From assembly GCA_003243455.1 (NCBI GenBank), contig QFQS01000014.1, positions 1-33,313 of the forward strand: a DNA stretch of 33,313 nt, written 5' to 3'. The notes under the pieces are model-generated. The model was not told the origin of the DNA. It saw nothing but the letters and a program-made list of their open reading frames with translations, and searched no databases. The stretch is from Cereibacter sphaeroides. GTDB taxonomy: Bacteria > Pseudomonadota > Alphaproteobacteria > Rhodobacterales > Rhodobacteraceae. Every line of letters starts with the position of its first letter. Within the stretch, counting starts at the first letter, position 1. Made by a program: the position numbers and the translations under genes. Positions 9,085 to 17,949 of this stretch are shown here, in pieces.

Positions 9085-10461
9085 TCAGCCGCCGAAGCCG
9101 AAATTCAGGAATTCAGGGACCGGGCCATTCCAGCCCTCGTCCGGCCCATCCTCCACCGCATTGGCGCGGCGACCGCGCGGCAGCGGCGCGGCGCGTTCCT
9201 GACGTTCGGGCCGGCGCTTTTCCGCCCTGGGCTCTTCCCGCCGCTTTTCCTCGCGGCGAGCGGGAGCGCGCTCTTCGGACGGGCGCTCGCGCGGTTCCTT
9301 CCGCGTGGCCGGGACTTCCTCGCCACCGCTAACGCTGCTGCTGCTTCCCGGCAGCTCGGCATAGGCGATCTTGGTACCGATCAGCTTCTGGATATTGTCG
9401 ATCGCCTCGGCATCGTCGCCCGTCACGAAGGTGAAGGCCGTCCCCTTCGCCCCCGCGCGACCGGTGCGGCCGATACGATGGACATAATCGTCCGGGTGCC
9501 AGGGCGCATCGAAATTGAAGACGTGGCTCACGCCTTTGATGTCCAGCCCGCGCGCCGCGACATCCGACGCGACCAGGATATTGACGGTGCCGGTACGGAA
9601 CCGCTCCAGTTCGGCGATGCGCGCCGACTGGTCAATGTCGCCATGAATTTCGCCCGAGCGATAGCCATGGCGCTGAAGGCTCTTGTTGAGCTCGCGCACG
9701 GTGGTCTTGCGATTGCAGAATATGACGGCGCTCTGTACATCCTGCGCATCGAGCAACGCACGCAGCGCATCGCGCTTCTTGCGCGAATCGACCTTCACCA
9801 GATGCTGGGTGATATTGGTCGATGCCGTGGCGGGCCGGGCCACCTCGATCGACTTGGGGTTCGACAGGAATCGATCCGCCAGCTTCTTGATCACCGGTGG
9901 CATGGTTGCCGAAAAGAGCAGCGTCTGCCGCTGCGCCGGCAATTTGGTGCAGATATTCTCGATGTCGGGGATGAAGCCCATGTCGAGCATCCGGTCCGCT
10001 TCATCGATGACCAGCATGTTGCAGCCGTTCAGCAATATCTTGCCGCGTTCGAACAGGTCCATCAGGCGGCCCGGCGTCGCGATCAGCACGTCGACACCCT
10101 TTTCCAGCGCCTTGACCTGATCGCCCATCTGCACGCCGCCGATCAGCAGCGCCATCGAAAGCTTGTGATATTTGCCGTATTTCTCGAAATTCTCGGCCAC
10201 CTGCGCGGCCAGTTCGCGGGTCGGCTCCAGGATCAGGCTGCGCGGCATCAATGCCCGGGCGCGGCCATGGGCCAGAATGTCGATCATCGGCAGCACGAAG
10301 CTGGCTGTCTTGCCCGTCCCCGTCTGGGCGATGCCGATAATGTCCTTCATCATCAGCACTGGGGGAATGGCCTGCGCCTGGATGGGCGTGGGCGTGTCGT
10401 AACCGGCCTCGGTTACGGCCTTGAGCAATTCGTCGGAAAGGCCGAGATCGGCAAAAGTCAT
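9085..10461 (-). CDS. DEAD-box RNA helicase, RhlE-like
   Basis: 458 residues. All helicase motifs are present: Q motif (F3, and GYDTPTPIQ at 20-28), Walker A AQTGTGKT at 45-52, PTREL at 80-84, TPGR at 129-132, DEAD at 153-156, SAT at 184-186, ARGLD at 303-307 and HRIGRTGRAG at 328-337. After about residue 370 comes a low-complexity tail rich in Arg, Glu and Ala (REERR/EKRRPERQE), probably for RNA binding. RhlE-like enzymes act in ribosome maturation, RNA decay and cold adaptation; the subgroup is inferred from the N-terminal FADLGLSDELLKAV sequence. It is monocistronic and convergent with the RTX gene. Confidence 0.95.
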   Translation of the reverse strand: MTFADLGLSDELLKAVTEAGYDTPTPIQAQAIPPVLMMKDIIGIAQTGTGKTASFVLPMIDILAHGRARALMPRSLILEPTRELAAQVAENFEKYGKYHKLSMALLIGGVQMGDQVKALEKGVDVLIATPGRLMDLFERGKILLNGCNMLVIDEADRMLDMGFIPDIENICTKLPAQRQTLLFSATMPPVIKKLADRFLSNPKSIEVARPATASTNITQHLVKVDSRKKRDALRALLDAQDVQSAVIFCNRKTTVRELNKSLQRHGYRSGEIHGDIDQSARIAELERFRTGTVNILVASDVAARGLDIKGVSHVFNFDAPWHPDDYVHRIGRTGRAGAKGTAFTFVTGDDAEAIDNIQKLIGTKIAYAELPGSSSSVSGGEEVPATRKEPRERPSEERAPARREEKRREEPRAEKRRPERQERAAPLPRGRRANAVEDGPDEGWNGPVPEFLNFGFGG

Positions 10462-10584
10462 TCAAATGTCCGGGACAGGAGGCAATCCGTCCAGCCTGCG
10501 GCAGGACCGGAAATCGCGCGCGACTTGCGGAAATATCGACCTCTTGTCAAGAAATTCACGCAATTGCCCTGCTGAAATGCCCGT

Positions 10585-11016
10585 TCAGTCGTCCGGCGTC
10601 GTCGCCACCAGCCTGCGAAAGCTGTCGATGGCACAACTCATCCCGCTGCGGGCCTGCAATTCATCCCGCCCGGAACATAGCGAACCATCATCGTCCGGCT
10701 CGACATAGAAGCCGGAATAAAAACCGGCGGAATCGCATCCACGCTCGGTCCGTGCGCGATAGCGATGGCCGTCCGTCAGGATGAGGTCGACCCCGGTACG
10801 CACGATCACGCTGGCCGCCCGGATCGACCGCAAGGCGATGCAGCGCGGCCCCTTCTTTTCTTCCCACTCTTCCGAATCCGGCTCAACCCGGGCCGGCGCC
10901 TTGCCCTTCACAGTCATGGGCACGCGAATGATGACCCGACGCTCAATGGTCAGTTGCGCCCATTGCACCGGTTCAGCGGCGGGCGCGGCCAACAGCAGCA
11001 GGACAGAGTGAAACAA
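10585..11016 (-). CDS. Small exported protein of unknown function
   Basis: 143 residues, not assigned to a known family. It begins with a short hydrophobic signal-like stretch (MFHSVLLLLAAPAAA-like, actual residues MFHSVLLLLAAPAAEP). The following part has a beta-rich pattern (QLTIERRVIIRVPM), a KKGPRCIALRSIRAASVIV segment and three later cysteines (GCDSAGFY, SLCSGRDEL, MSCAIDSF) that could form disulphides in the periplasm. It is divergent from the flavoprotein gene to its right. The coding call rests on codon-like GC pattern, a fitting intergenic position and the lack of a better ORF. Confidence 0.7.
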   Translation of the reverse strand: MFHSVLLLLAAPAAEPVQWAQLTIERRVIIRVPMTVKGKAPARVEPDSEEWEEKKGPRCIALRSIRAASVIVRTGVDLILTDGHRYRARTERGCDSAGFYSGFYVEPDDDGSLCSGRDELQARSGMSCAIDSFRRLVATTPDD

Positions 11017-11095
11017 AACGAACCCCTTTTTGGGCTTGCTACGCTATGGACGGCTGGTTGAACCAGCGATGAATTTGAATGGGTGGATATTGTTC

Positions 11096-12565
11096 ATGAT
11101 CGGACCCGAGCTTCTTTCCCAATTCGCGTCCCTGCTGGGGCCAAAGGGGATCATAACCGATTCGGACGCCATCGCGCCCTGGGCCAGCGACTGGCGGGGC
11201 CGCTATCATGGATCGACTGCGGCGATCCTGTCCCCCGCCAGTACGCAGGAGGTGGCGGCCGTGGTCACCCTGGCATCCCGGCTGGGCGTGCCACTGGTGC
11301 CGCAAGGGGGCAACACATCCATGGTAGGCGGCGCCACCCCGCCGGCCGATGGTTCGGCCCTGATCCTGTCGCTGCGGCGGATGAACCGCATCCGAAGCCT
11401 CAGCGCCGAGGATAATCTCGCCCTGTGCGAAGCGGGCGTGATCCTGAGCGTGCTGCACGATGCCGCGCAGGCGGTGGGACGCCGCTTTCCGCTCAGCCTG
11501 GGGGCAAAGGGCTCCGCCACCATCGGCGGCCTCATATCAACCAATGCCGGCGGCACGCAGGTGCTGCGCCACGGCACGATGCGCGCGCTGGTGGAAGGGG
11601 TGGAAGCCGTGCTGCCCGATGGCAGCATCTTCGACGGGCTGGATGCGCTCAAGAAAGATAATCGCGGCTATGACATCAAACAGTTGCTGATCGGCGCGGA
11701 AGGGACGCTGGGCATCGTGACCGCCGCCTCGCTGCGGCTGGTGCCCGCCATCGCGGAGCGGGCAGTCGGCTGGGTGGGGGTTCAGAGCCCCGCCGATGCG
11801 CTGCGGCTGCTGCGTTTGGCCGAGGACCGGCTGGGCAACAGTGTGGAAGGGTTTGAAATCATCGCCGACGACGGGCTGGGCCATGTGCTTTCCCATGTCC
11901 CCGCAACCCGCTGCCCCATAGCGACGCGGACACCCTGGCATGTGCTGATCGAGGTCGATCAGGCCGACCATGTGGCCCCCGGGCCGTCCGAACGGCTGGA
12001 ACAGGCGTTGGCACAGGCGATGGAGGCAGGCATCGCGCAGGATGCCGCCATAGCCGCCAGCGAGGCCCAGGCCGATGCCTTCTGGCGGATCCGCGAATCC
12101 CTGTCCGAGGCGGAACGGGCACAGGGACCCGCCCTGCAATATGACATATCGGTACCGGTGGCGCACATGCCGGCCTTCATGGTGGAAACGGCAGCGGCGG
12201 CGCAGGAGCGCTTCCCCGGCACCAGCGCCTCTTCCTTCGGTCATCTGGGCGATGGCAATGTCCATTTCCACGTCCGCGCACCCAGGGGGACCAGCGACGG
12301 GCCAGGCTGGATCGCCGGCCAGGGGCAGGCGATCAACGCCTTCGTCCATGACGCCGTCGTCGCGGCGGGCGGCTCCATATCCGCCGAACATGGCATCGGC
12401 CAGATGAAGCGAGCCGAACTGGGCCGCCTTGCCAGCCCCGCGCGCATCACGGCCTTGCGGGCGATCAAGGCGGCGCTGGACCCGCAGGGCCTGTTCAACC
12501 CGGGCAAGCTCATCCCCCTGCCCGCCGAAAGCCCGGCCCGCTCCAGCGACAAACTCATTGCCTAG
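11096..12565 (+). CDS. FAD-binding oxidase/dehydrogenase (D-2-hydroxyglutarate / D-lactate dehydrogenase type)
   Basis: 489 residues from the ATG at 11096 (MIGPELLSQF); in-frame starts at 11030 and 11069 are possible but extend beyond the family N-terminus. PCMH-type FAD domain: VPLVPQGGNTSMVGG at about 66-79, then LGAKGSATIGGLISTNAGG with VEAVLPDGSIFD. The C-terminal GlcD-like cap has FGHLGDGNVHFH near 380-391 and EHGIGQMKRAEL near 430-441. These enzymes oxidise D-2-hydroxyacids and pass electrons to an acceptor such as ETF or quinone. The exact substrate cannot be read from sequence. It appears to be a single-gene unit. Confidence 0.92.
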   Translation: MIGPELLSQFASLLGPKGIITDSDAIAPWASDWRGRYHGSTAAILSPASTQEVAAVVTLASRLGVPLVPQGGNTSMVGGATPPADGSALILSLRRMNRIRSLSAEDNLALCEAGVILSVLHDAAQAVGRRFPLSLGAKGSATIGGLISTNAGGTQVLRHGTMRALVEGVEAVLPDGSIFDGLDALKKDNRGYDIKQLLIGAEGTLGIVTAASLRLVPAIAERAVGWVGVQSPADALRLLRLAEDRLGNSVEGFEIIADDGLGHVLSHVPATRCPIATRTPWHVLIEVDQADHVAPGPSERLEQALAQAMEAGIAQDAAIAASEAQADAFWRIRESLSEAERAQGPALQYDISVPVAHMPAFMVETAAAAQERFPGTSASSFGHLGDGNVHFHVRAPRGTSDGPGWIAGQGQAINAFVHDAVVAAGGSISAEHGIGQMKRAELGRLASPARITALRAIKAALDPQGLFNPGKLIPLPAESPARSSDKLIA

Positions 12566-12655
12566 CGAAGGCAAGGACTATATCGCCCACCGCCAATCTT
12601 GACCTTCCGCGAACGCAGTCAAGCGATCGCATAATGACAGAAATGGACCCGGACC

Positions 12656-13450
12656 ATGGCCAGCGCGCCCGCGAACAACCTGCCGATCTTCTACAATGAC
12701 CTGCTTCCGCTCAGCAGTGCCGACCACGCCGATTTCCATATCCGCCCGGTCGATTCGGCCCCGTTCCTGACCACGCAGCACGCCATCCCGCTGACCATCG
12801 ACGAATTCGTCATCGCTCAGCGTTTCGCCCCGATCATCTTTTCCGCGGGGCCGGACGCCGTTCCGCTGCTCCTGATGGGCCTGAACGAAGGCGTGAACAT
12901 CTTCGTCGACGATGAAGGCAAACTGCGCGGCCCGGCCTATGTGCCCGCCTATGTCCGCCGCTACCCCTGGATGCTGGCCAAGCTGCGCCCCGACACCGAT
13001 GAGCTGTCGCTCTGCTTCGATCCCACCAGCCCGGCGGTCGGCGCGTTCGAGGAAGGCGCAGCGCTCTTCGAAGAGGGCAAGCCCAGCGAACAGACCCAGG
13101 GCATCCTGAAATTCTGCGAGGATTTCGAGCAGGCAGCAGCCCGCACCGGCCAGTTTGTGCGGGAGCTGACCGAAATGGACCTGCTGATGGACGGCGAAGT
13201 CTCCATCCAGACCCCGGCCAGCGAACAGCCCTTCGTCTATCGCGGCTTCCGCATGGTGAATGAGGAAAAGCTGCGCGACATGCGCGGCGACCAGCTTCGC
13301 AAGATCAACCAGAGCGGCCTGCTCCCGCTGATCTACGCCCATCTTTTCTCGCTGCAACTGATGCGCGAGATTTTCGAGGCGCAGATCGGCCAGGGCAAGG
13401 GCCCGATCGCGGCCCCCGCCGTGACGATCCCGGTTCCGGCCGAGTCCTGA
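12656..13450 (+). CDS. SapC family protein
   Basis: 264 residues (MASAPANNLPIFYNDLLPLSS). The family pattern is clear: an N-terminal NLPIFYNDLLPLSSADHADF segment, then FVIAQRFAPIIFSAGPDAVPLLLMGLNEGVNIFVDDEGKL and YVPAYVRRYPWML, and a C-terminal ALFEEGKPSEQTQGILKFCEDF. SapC is named from a Campylobacter S-layer cluster. In sphingomonads and caulobacters homologues are common beside TonB receptors or tryptophan halogenases, and their biochemical role is not established. No signal peptide is visible. The upstream ribosome site is weak (GGACCCGGACC). Confidence 0.93.
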   Translation: MASAPANNLPIFYNDLLPLSSADHADFHIRPVDSAPFLTTQHAIPLTIDEFVIAQRFAPIIFSAGPDAVPLLLMGLNEGVNIFVDDEGKLRGPAYVPAYVRRYPWMLAKLRPDTDELSLCFDPTSPAVGAFEEGAALFEEGKPSEQTQGILKFCEDFEQAAARTGQFVRELTEMDLLMDGEVSIQTPASEQPFVYRGFRMVNEEKLRDMRGDQLRKINQSGLLPLIYAHLFSLQLMREIFEAQIGQGKGPIAAPAVTIPVPAES

Positions 13451-13501
13451 ACCATTGATGAAAGTCATCCGCCAAATGGCTTGAATATATTTGATAGATG
13501 A

Positions 13502-13548
13502 GCAGGCCGCTTCCCCCTTGAAAGGCGAAGCGGCCTGCCCTATCTGTT
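13502..13548 (+). terminator. Strong hairpin after sapC, possible terminator
   Basis: A perfect 12-bp stem (GCAGGCCGCTTC at 13502-13513 with GAAGCGGCCTGC at 13527-13538) and a 13-base loop, 50 bp after the SapC stop. It is followed by CCTATCTGTT, a weak U-tract. Confidence 0.5.
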
Positions 13549-13552
13549 GAAC

Positions 13553-13664
13553 ATACGGCGCACCTGCCCCCCTTTCGGGTGTGTCGTATGGGCGCCTCCC
13601 CCTTTTGGAGGCGTCTCCTCCCTGAACCTTGGCCACCCCATGCGAATGCATGGGGTGGTTTTTT
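13553..13664 (+). ncRNA. Candidate small RNA with CUCCUCCC motif and 3' terminator
   Basis: The spacer holds a CGCCTCC/GGAGGCG hairpin (13593-13613) and then an apparently single-stranded CTCCTCCC (13615-13622). It ends in a very strong terminator. Alphaproteobacterial trans-acting sRNAs often combine anti-Shine-Dalgarno CCUCC motifs with such a terminator. No convincing promoter was found, so the 5' end is a guess and the segment could instead be the SapC 3' UTR. Confidence 0.3.
13633..13664 (+). terminator. Rho-independent terminator
   Basis: A perfect 11-bp stem (CCACCCCATGC / GCATGGGGTGG), loop GAAT, then six T. It is in the plus orientation, 180 bp after SapC and 80 bp before tRNA-Glu. 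Confidence 0.85.
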
Positions 13665-13746
13665 ATGAAACTTGGCAGACGCCCGGCTTGACGCTTGGCC
13701 ATAGCCCGCCTAATGGCCGCCTTCTGTCCATCGGACATGATGGCAA

Positions 13747-13821
13747 GGCCCCTTCGTCTAGCGGTCAGGACGCGGCCCTCTCACGGCTGAAGCACGGGTT
13801 CGATTCCCGTAGGGGTCACCA
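13747..13821 (+). tRNA. tRNA-Glu (CUC)
   Basis: A complete cloverleaf of 75 nt with an encoded CCA. Acceptor arms are GGCCCCT/AGGGGTC with discriminator A. The anticodon stem is CGGCC/GGCTG with loop CTCTCAC, giving anticodon CUC (reads GAG). The T-arm is CGGGTTCGATTCCCG. It marks the border between core genes and the mobile element, and tRNA genes are common integration targets. No second copy of its 3' end was found in the window, so use as an attachment site is not shown. Confidence 0.97.
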
Positions 13822-13862
13822 GCAAAATCAATGACTTAGCGAGCGCGAGGCGCCAAATATCG

Positions 13863-14051
13863 CTACTTCTCGATTTCTTCTCTAATAAACATGCTCGGAT
13901 TTGCGGGGACGTAACCGGAAAAAAATGTTCCGTTCTGGCGAGCCCCTATATGGAGTGTGACTACCCGGCCGGGTCTCAACCAGAACGGTCCGATCGCTAA
14001 TGTCGCGATTCGAGCTATGTTGAAATCCTCAAGCGGGCCGGCGTCGTTCAA
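13863..14051 (-). CDS. Hypothetical small protein (uncertain)
   Basis: 62 residues from a TTG start at 14049-14051, overlapping the end of the helix-turn-helix gene by 23 bases in the same direction. No family is recognised. The sequence has a beta-like, weakly hydrophobic pattern (IARIATLAIGPFWLRPGRVVTLHIG). It may be a real gene coupled to its neighbour or a remnant of a larger gene cut at the element border; it ends only about 40 bp from the tRNA. Confidence 0.3.
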   Translation of the reverse strand: MNDAGPLEDFNIARIATLAIGPFWLRPGRVVTLHIGARQNGTFFSGYVPANPSMFIREEIEK

Positions 14052-14268
14052 TTGCAGCTCGAAGGCTTGAAACGAGAATCAACGTAGTCGCCCCGTCCTT
14101 AGCGATTTCCAGTTCGCCTGACTTGATCAGTTCATAAAGGCGTGAGCGACTGATCCCCGTCATCGCCACTGCGATCGGGATGCGGACGGTGATCGGCTCG
14201 TAGTAGAGCACCTTCTCAGAAGAAGCAGGTGCGGGCTCAGGATGAGAATTTTGGAAATTCTTGCGCAC
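14029..14268 (-). CDS. Small helix-turn-helix protein, AlpA/excisionase-like
   Basis: 79 residues from a GTG at 14266-14268, with GGAGG about 10 bases upstream. A single MerR/HTH_17-type motif is visible: ITVRIPIAVAMTGISRSRLYELIKSGELEIAKDG..TLILVSSLRAAIERRR, the classic excisionase/AlpA layout (helix-turn-helix, then a wing carrying the R-x-I-x2-S-L pattern). Such proteins control excision or transcription of integrated elements. It is near the tRNA end of the element, fitting a recombination-directionality or regulatory role, but the integrases lie more than 6 kb away. Confidence 0.7.
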   Translation of the reverse strand: MRKNFQNSHPEPAPASSEKVLYYEPITVRIPIAVAMTGISRSRLYELIKSGELEIAKDGATTLILVSSLRAAIERRRPA

Positions 14269-14489
14269 AGAAAAGCGGCCTCCAGAAAGGGGCCTGATCC
14301 GCGAAATGAAGCAACTTCAAGATATAGCCAATTCGCGCCTGCTGGAATAGCGAAATCCCAGCGCCTAAAGCTCAGAGGTGCAACGCCCGTGCCGGACCAC
14401 AACCGGGCCACTATCGTTATGGCGTTCGAGCACATTCAACCTTTGCGATAAAGCGCGCCCTCATCCATTTCCATTAGCCGACATTCGCA

Positions 14490-15014
14490 TCAATGTGGGT
14501 TCGATCGGAACACAGCTGGTCCAAATCGCGCCATGAGATGCTGACTTACGCGCGCTGCGTAACGCAGCTGACGTAAAGTTTTCGGGCTGTGATAGATACC
14601 AACCGATTTCCAGTAATCTCCCGTCGTGCTCAAGGCCGACGCAAATATCCATCGAGCGGCCTCCGCATTGAAGCAGGGATCGTCACGAAGCCAAATGCGG
14701 ATCTGGGCAGGTGGTCGATCCAGCAACTCGGCAAGCTTTGGAATCCACCAGCTATTGATCTGAAGAGGACCTAAATCGTGGCTACCATTGCTGTTCTGGA
14801 TTTCTGCACCGATCCACCCTCCTTCCTGGTCCCGTAGGCCCCAGAGGGTTTTCTCGAGCCACCTTTGCCCGCGGGCAGCGTTGCGGATGCACCGACCGAC
14901 CTCTGCTTCCTCGCTGGTCGCGGTCGGCAAAGGCGAAGCATAACCCGCATCCAGCCAAGCCATCGCAAGGCAGATTCCGATCAAGGCGAAGCGACAGCTA
15001 GCGATCAATGGCAT
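14490..15014 (-). CDS. VirB1-like lytic transglycosylase of the transfer system
   Basis: 174 residues with an N-terminal signal peptide (MPLIASCRFALIGICLAMAWLDAGYA). The lysozyme-like SLT domain is recognisable: catalytic Glu E64 in LRDQEGGW, DLGPLQINSWW (the GLMQIN-type motif) and a C-terminal VGIYHSPKT..R segment. Such enzymes open peptidoglycan locally for assembly of a conjugation channel. The ATG at 15012-15014 has GGGAGG about six bases upstream and overlaps the relaxase 3' end by 17 bases, so it is the last gene of the mobilization operon. Cysteines (C42, C113) may form a disulphide. Confidence 0.82.
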   Translation of the reverse strand: MPLIASCRFALIGICLAMAWLDAGYASPLPTATSEEAEVGRCIRNAARGQRWLEKTLWGLRDQEGGWIGAEIQNSNGSHDLGPLQINSWWIPKLAELLDRPPAQIRIWLRDDPCFNAEAARWIFASALSTTGDYWKSVGIYHSPKTLRQLRYAARVSQHLMARFGPAVFRSNPH

Positions 15015-17949
15015 TACGATCCTCCCTCACTTGCTCATCGTGCTGTTGCCGGTCCACCCGCTGCACGTCGCTGTGCAAGGTCTGCCGATCGCGCCCGGGG
15101 AACCACGACTGAAGATGCCGCTCCAGGCGTTCGAAACCCAGCCGCGCATTCTCTGCAAATCGTTCGGCCAGCCCGCCAGTGCCGCGCAACCGCCGATTGA
15201 GCTGGCGCTCGAGCTGCCGGTCTTTGCGAGCCTGCCTCTGACGGAGCTGCTCGTCGCGAAGGCGGACGATCCGCTCTTCGTGGCGGACCGAAACTTCCTT
15301 ACTGTGATCCCGTTCCAGGCGCCCGAGACCTTCGAGCGCAGACGTTTTTTCTCCCGATCGCGCCGTCAATTTGTCGATCAGTTTTTGCTTGTCCTCCGTC
15401 CAGAGCTTCACCCCGAAACGGGCGCGCGTGATAGCCGTGTAAAAGTTTTGCCCGTTCACCAGAGGAGAGCTGATTGGCGCCAGGACATAGACCCTGTCAT
15501 ATGTCTTTGACTGGGAGGAATAGACCGTTTCTCCGTAACCGTGGTCCCAGGTCCTGTGGCGTGACAGGTCGATTTCCTGGACGCGGCCATCGCGGTCCCA
15601 CTGAATGGTGGCGAGCGTCCCATCGAGCTTTTCGACCGTGCCCCTTTCCGCATTTTTGAGTTTGAGTTCCTTAGAAACAAGCCGCCATTGAATGCGGTCG
15701 CCAGCAGCAAGGTCCCTCTTTTCTTCGAGAAACACATTCACCTGCGCAGCTTTGCTGGTCCGAGGATCCCAACGATGAATGCGTCCCTGATCATCGATCA
15801 GGCGAACATGCTGTCTACCCTTCTCGTCTCGGCCGATCCCGATCACGCGATATTCGCCATCGCGAACCATCCCCAACGCTGGTTGGTCCCGGCTGAATTT
15901 CACAATCTGACCGCCGGAGTAGAAACGGGCCATGCGCTTTTCCTGATCGCTGTGACCGCCGGGTGTTAGGATCGAGAGTCGGCTGTCCTCAGCAGCGATT
16001 GCACCCTCTCTCTTCAGGGCTTCTCGAACCTGGTTATTGACGATGAGCCGTGTCGCGTTGTCGAGAACAAGTATGTTGGTGGAGGCACGGCTGCGAGGCT
16101 TGAGGCGCGTCCATTCTGCCAACAGCCCCTTGGCGAGGTCCTCGCTGACCGCGCCGCTGATGACCTTGTCGAGCGCGCCAACCGAGGCTTCATAGTCTCC
16201 TGCGCGTGCCGCCGTCACAGCAGCCTTCATCGCTTCTGTTTCCTGACGACGGGTCTCTGTTAGCTCATCGGTCGCCAGCCCAAGTCGCTGCATGAGCCAG
16301 AAGGCCTTCCCCTGCTCAATCGCACCTGTCTGCCTGTTGTCCCCCATCAGTATCAGCCGCGCCCCGGTCACGCGGCTGAGTTCGAGAACCCGCAACGCCT
16401 GTCGATTTCCCAATTGGCCGGCCTCATCGAGGACGAGCACATGATCCGAAGTAAGTCCGTGCCCCCCGCCAGCAAGCAGGCTAGCGACCGTTCGCGAGTC
16501 GATCTTGGCCTTGGCACCCAGCTCGGCGGCGGCAGATGATGTCGGAGCCAAGGCAACAAACATCTTCTCAGGCCCGGCCGCTGCCCTCAACCAAGCAACG
16601 AGGGTGGATTTTCCTGATCCCGCGACGCCGGCAATACCAGTGACCCGATCATGCGACAGAGCCATATGAACAAGGGCGCGCTCCTGCTCCGGGGAGAGGT
16701 CCGCGGTTTCCAGCGAGCCCAGAAGGCGATCGGCTGTCGCTATCGGCGTGGCGTCTTCCAGCGCCAGGGCAATATGCTGGGAAAGGGATTGTTCGAACCT
16801 TGCGGATCGCCGGGTGGTCCGGCTCCTGTGCAATATGTCGTCGCCCGTCTGATGAGCTGTCGCGAGCAGTTTCCGACGCTCCTCATGGTGTGCCACCAGG
16901 GGGCGGATGTCGGAATACCGAACTTCGCCCACATGGGAGGCGAGCGCCGCGGCGTAATGGCGGCCAAGTGCGTTGACTGCTTCTCTTCCCTCGGGCTGTC
17001 TTAGTCCGAACAAGGCTGCGCGTGCTGCATCGTCCGGCGTGATCTCCAACCTCCGCTCCCCCAGTTCCTCCACCTTTTCTTGCAAGGCTGAGATTGGCTT
17101 TTCATGAGGAAGAAGCCTTGCGCGCCATTGAAGGTGAAGGTCCTCCAGGCCCACTTTCACTTTTGGGCCGCGGGTGGCGTAGAAGGATTTTCGGCGCTCG
17201 GCCTGACCGACCAAGCCATTCGCGCGGGCATGATCATCGATCTGTTGGGCTCGCTGGGACATCTCGCTGATAAGGGGGCGCGGCACGCCCGAGATTTCGA
17301 AAAGCCCCCGCCGCGGATCGAATTCGATCTGATATCCGAGTTCGCGAAGGCCGTGCGCCAGTTCGTTGCGATAGATCTGGCCGGTTGCCATTTGTTCGGC
17401 ATACATGGCGCGGGTTTCAAGGCTGGCATAGGGTTCGTCCCCTGCCCGGTTCGTCATGTTGAAGATGACGATATGGGTGTGGAGATGCGGATCGAGCTCA
17501 CGGCTCGCATGTTCGGTGAAGCGCGCCCAAAGCAACCTTCCGGTCGTTTCGTGCACGATTTGCTTTCCCTCGCGCCGACGAAGCTGCGCATGCTCCTCAA
17601 GATAGGCGAGCGCGACATCGACAGCTTTCTCATGAGCCTCGATGATCCGCTCATCCCCGGCGGCAAGCGCCATGATCGACACCGATTTGGGCGCGCTGAT
17701 TGCGAAATCCCAACCGGGGTGATGCTGAATTCCCTCCTGCCGATGGCGGCCAAGTTGCTGGCCGGCCACCTTCCCGGCTAGCAGCGCCTCCATGGTCTTG
17801 GGGTCGACCTCGCCGGAAAGACCAAGGCCGTGAGCAAGGCTGCCGCCCCAGGCTGAGATTTCGGCATCACCCTTCGTATAATAATCGCCAATGGCGTAAT
17901 AGCGGGCGATGTTTGCCGGTGATCCGGACAGGCGGCGAGGATGCATCAT
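14998..17949 (-). CDS. traA: MobF-family conjugative relaxase-helicase (TraA/TrwC type)
   Basis: 983 residues. The N-terminal relaxase domain has candidate nucleophile tyrosines at 18, 19, 23 and 24 (RYYAIGDYYTKGD), GWDFAISAPKSVS at about 79-91 and the three-histidine metal motif PHLHTHIVIFN (H155, H157, H159). The C-terminal RecD-like helicase has Walker A GVAGSGKST at 441-449, Walker B VLVLDEAGQ at about 504-512 and a late NFYTAITRAR motif. A charged coiled-coil tail follows (RDEQLRQRQARKDRQ). It nicks oriT and pilots the strand into the recipient. MobF relaxases such as TrwC can also recombine two oriT copies. Its ATG overlaps the coupling-protein stop by four bases. Confidence 0.95.
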   Translation of the reverse strand: MMHPRRLSGSPANIARYYAIGDYYTKGDAEISAWGGSLAHGLGLSGEVDPKTMEALLAGKVAGQQLGRHRQEGIQHHPGWDFAISAPKSVSIMALAAGDERIIEAHEKAVDVALAYLEEHAQLRRREGKQIVHETTGRLLWARFTEHASRELDPHLHTHIVIFNMTNRAGDEPYASLETRAMYAEQMATGQIYRNELAHGLRELGYQIEFDPRRGLFEISGVPRPLISEMSQRAQQIDDHARANGLVGQAERRKSFYATRGPKVKVGLEDLHLQWRARLLPHEKPISALQEKVEELGERRLEITPDDAARAALFGLRQPEGREAVNALGRHYAAALASHVGEVRYSDIRPLVAHHEERRKLLATAHQTGDDILHRSRTTRRSARFEQSLSQHIALALEDATPIATADRLLGSLETADLSPEQERALVHMALSHDRVTGIAGVAGSGKSTLVAWLRAAAGPEKMFVALAPTSSAAAELGAKAKIDSRTVASLLAGGGHGLTSDHVLVLDEAGQLGNRQALRVLELSRVTGARLILMGDNRQTGAIEQGKAFWLMQRLGLATDELTETRRQETEAMKAAVTAARAGDYEASVGALDKVISGAVSEDLAKGLLAEWTRLKPRSRASTNILVLDNATRLIVNNQVREALKREGAIAAEDSRLSILTPGGHSDQEKRMARFYSGGQIVKFSRDQPALGMVRDGEYRVIGIGRDEKGRQHVRLIDDQGRIHRWDPRTSKAAQVNVFLEEKRDLAAGDRIQWRLVSKELKLKNAERGTVEKLDGTLATIQWDRDGRVQEIDLSRHRTWDHGYGETVYSSQSKTYDRVYVLAPISSPLVNGQNFYTAITRARFGVKLWTEDKQKLIDKLTARSGEKTSALEGLGRLERDHSKEVSVRHEERIVRLRDEQLRQRQARKDRQLERQLNRRLRGTGGLAERFAENARLGFERLERHLQSWFPGRDRQTLHSDVQRVDRQQHDEQVREDRNAIDR

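Noticed and set aside
13747..13821. A direct repeat of the tRNA-Glu 3' end as the second attachment site
   Set aside because: Reading the rest of the window by eye found no second copy of GGTTCGATTCCCGTAGGGG.
14242..14451. 69-codon plus-strand frame beside the helix-turn-helix gene
   Set aside because: No ribosome site, no family, and it lies antisense to the leader of the helix-turn-helix gene.
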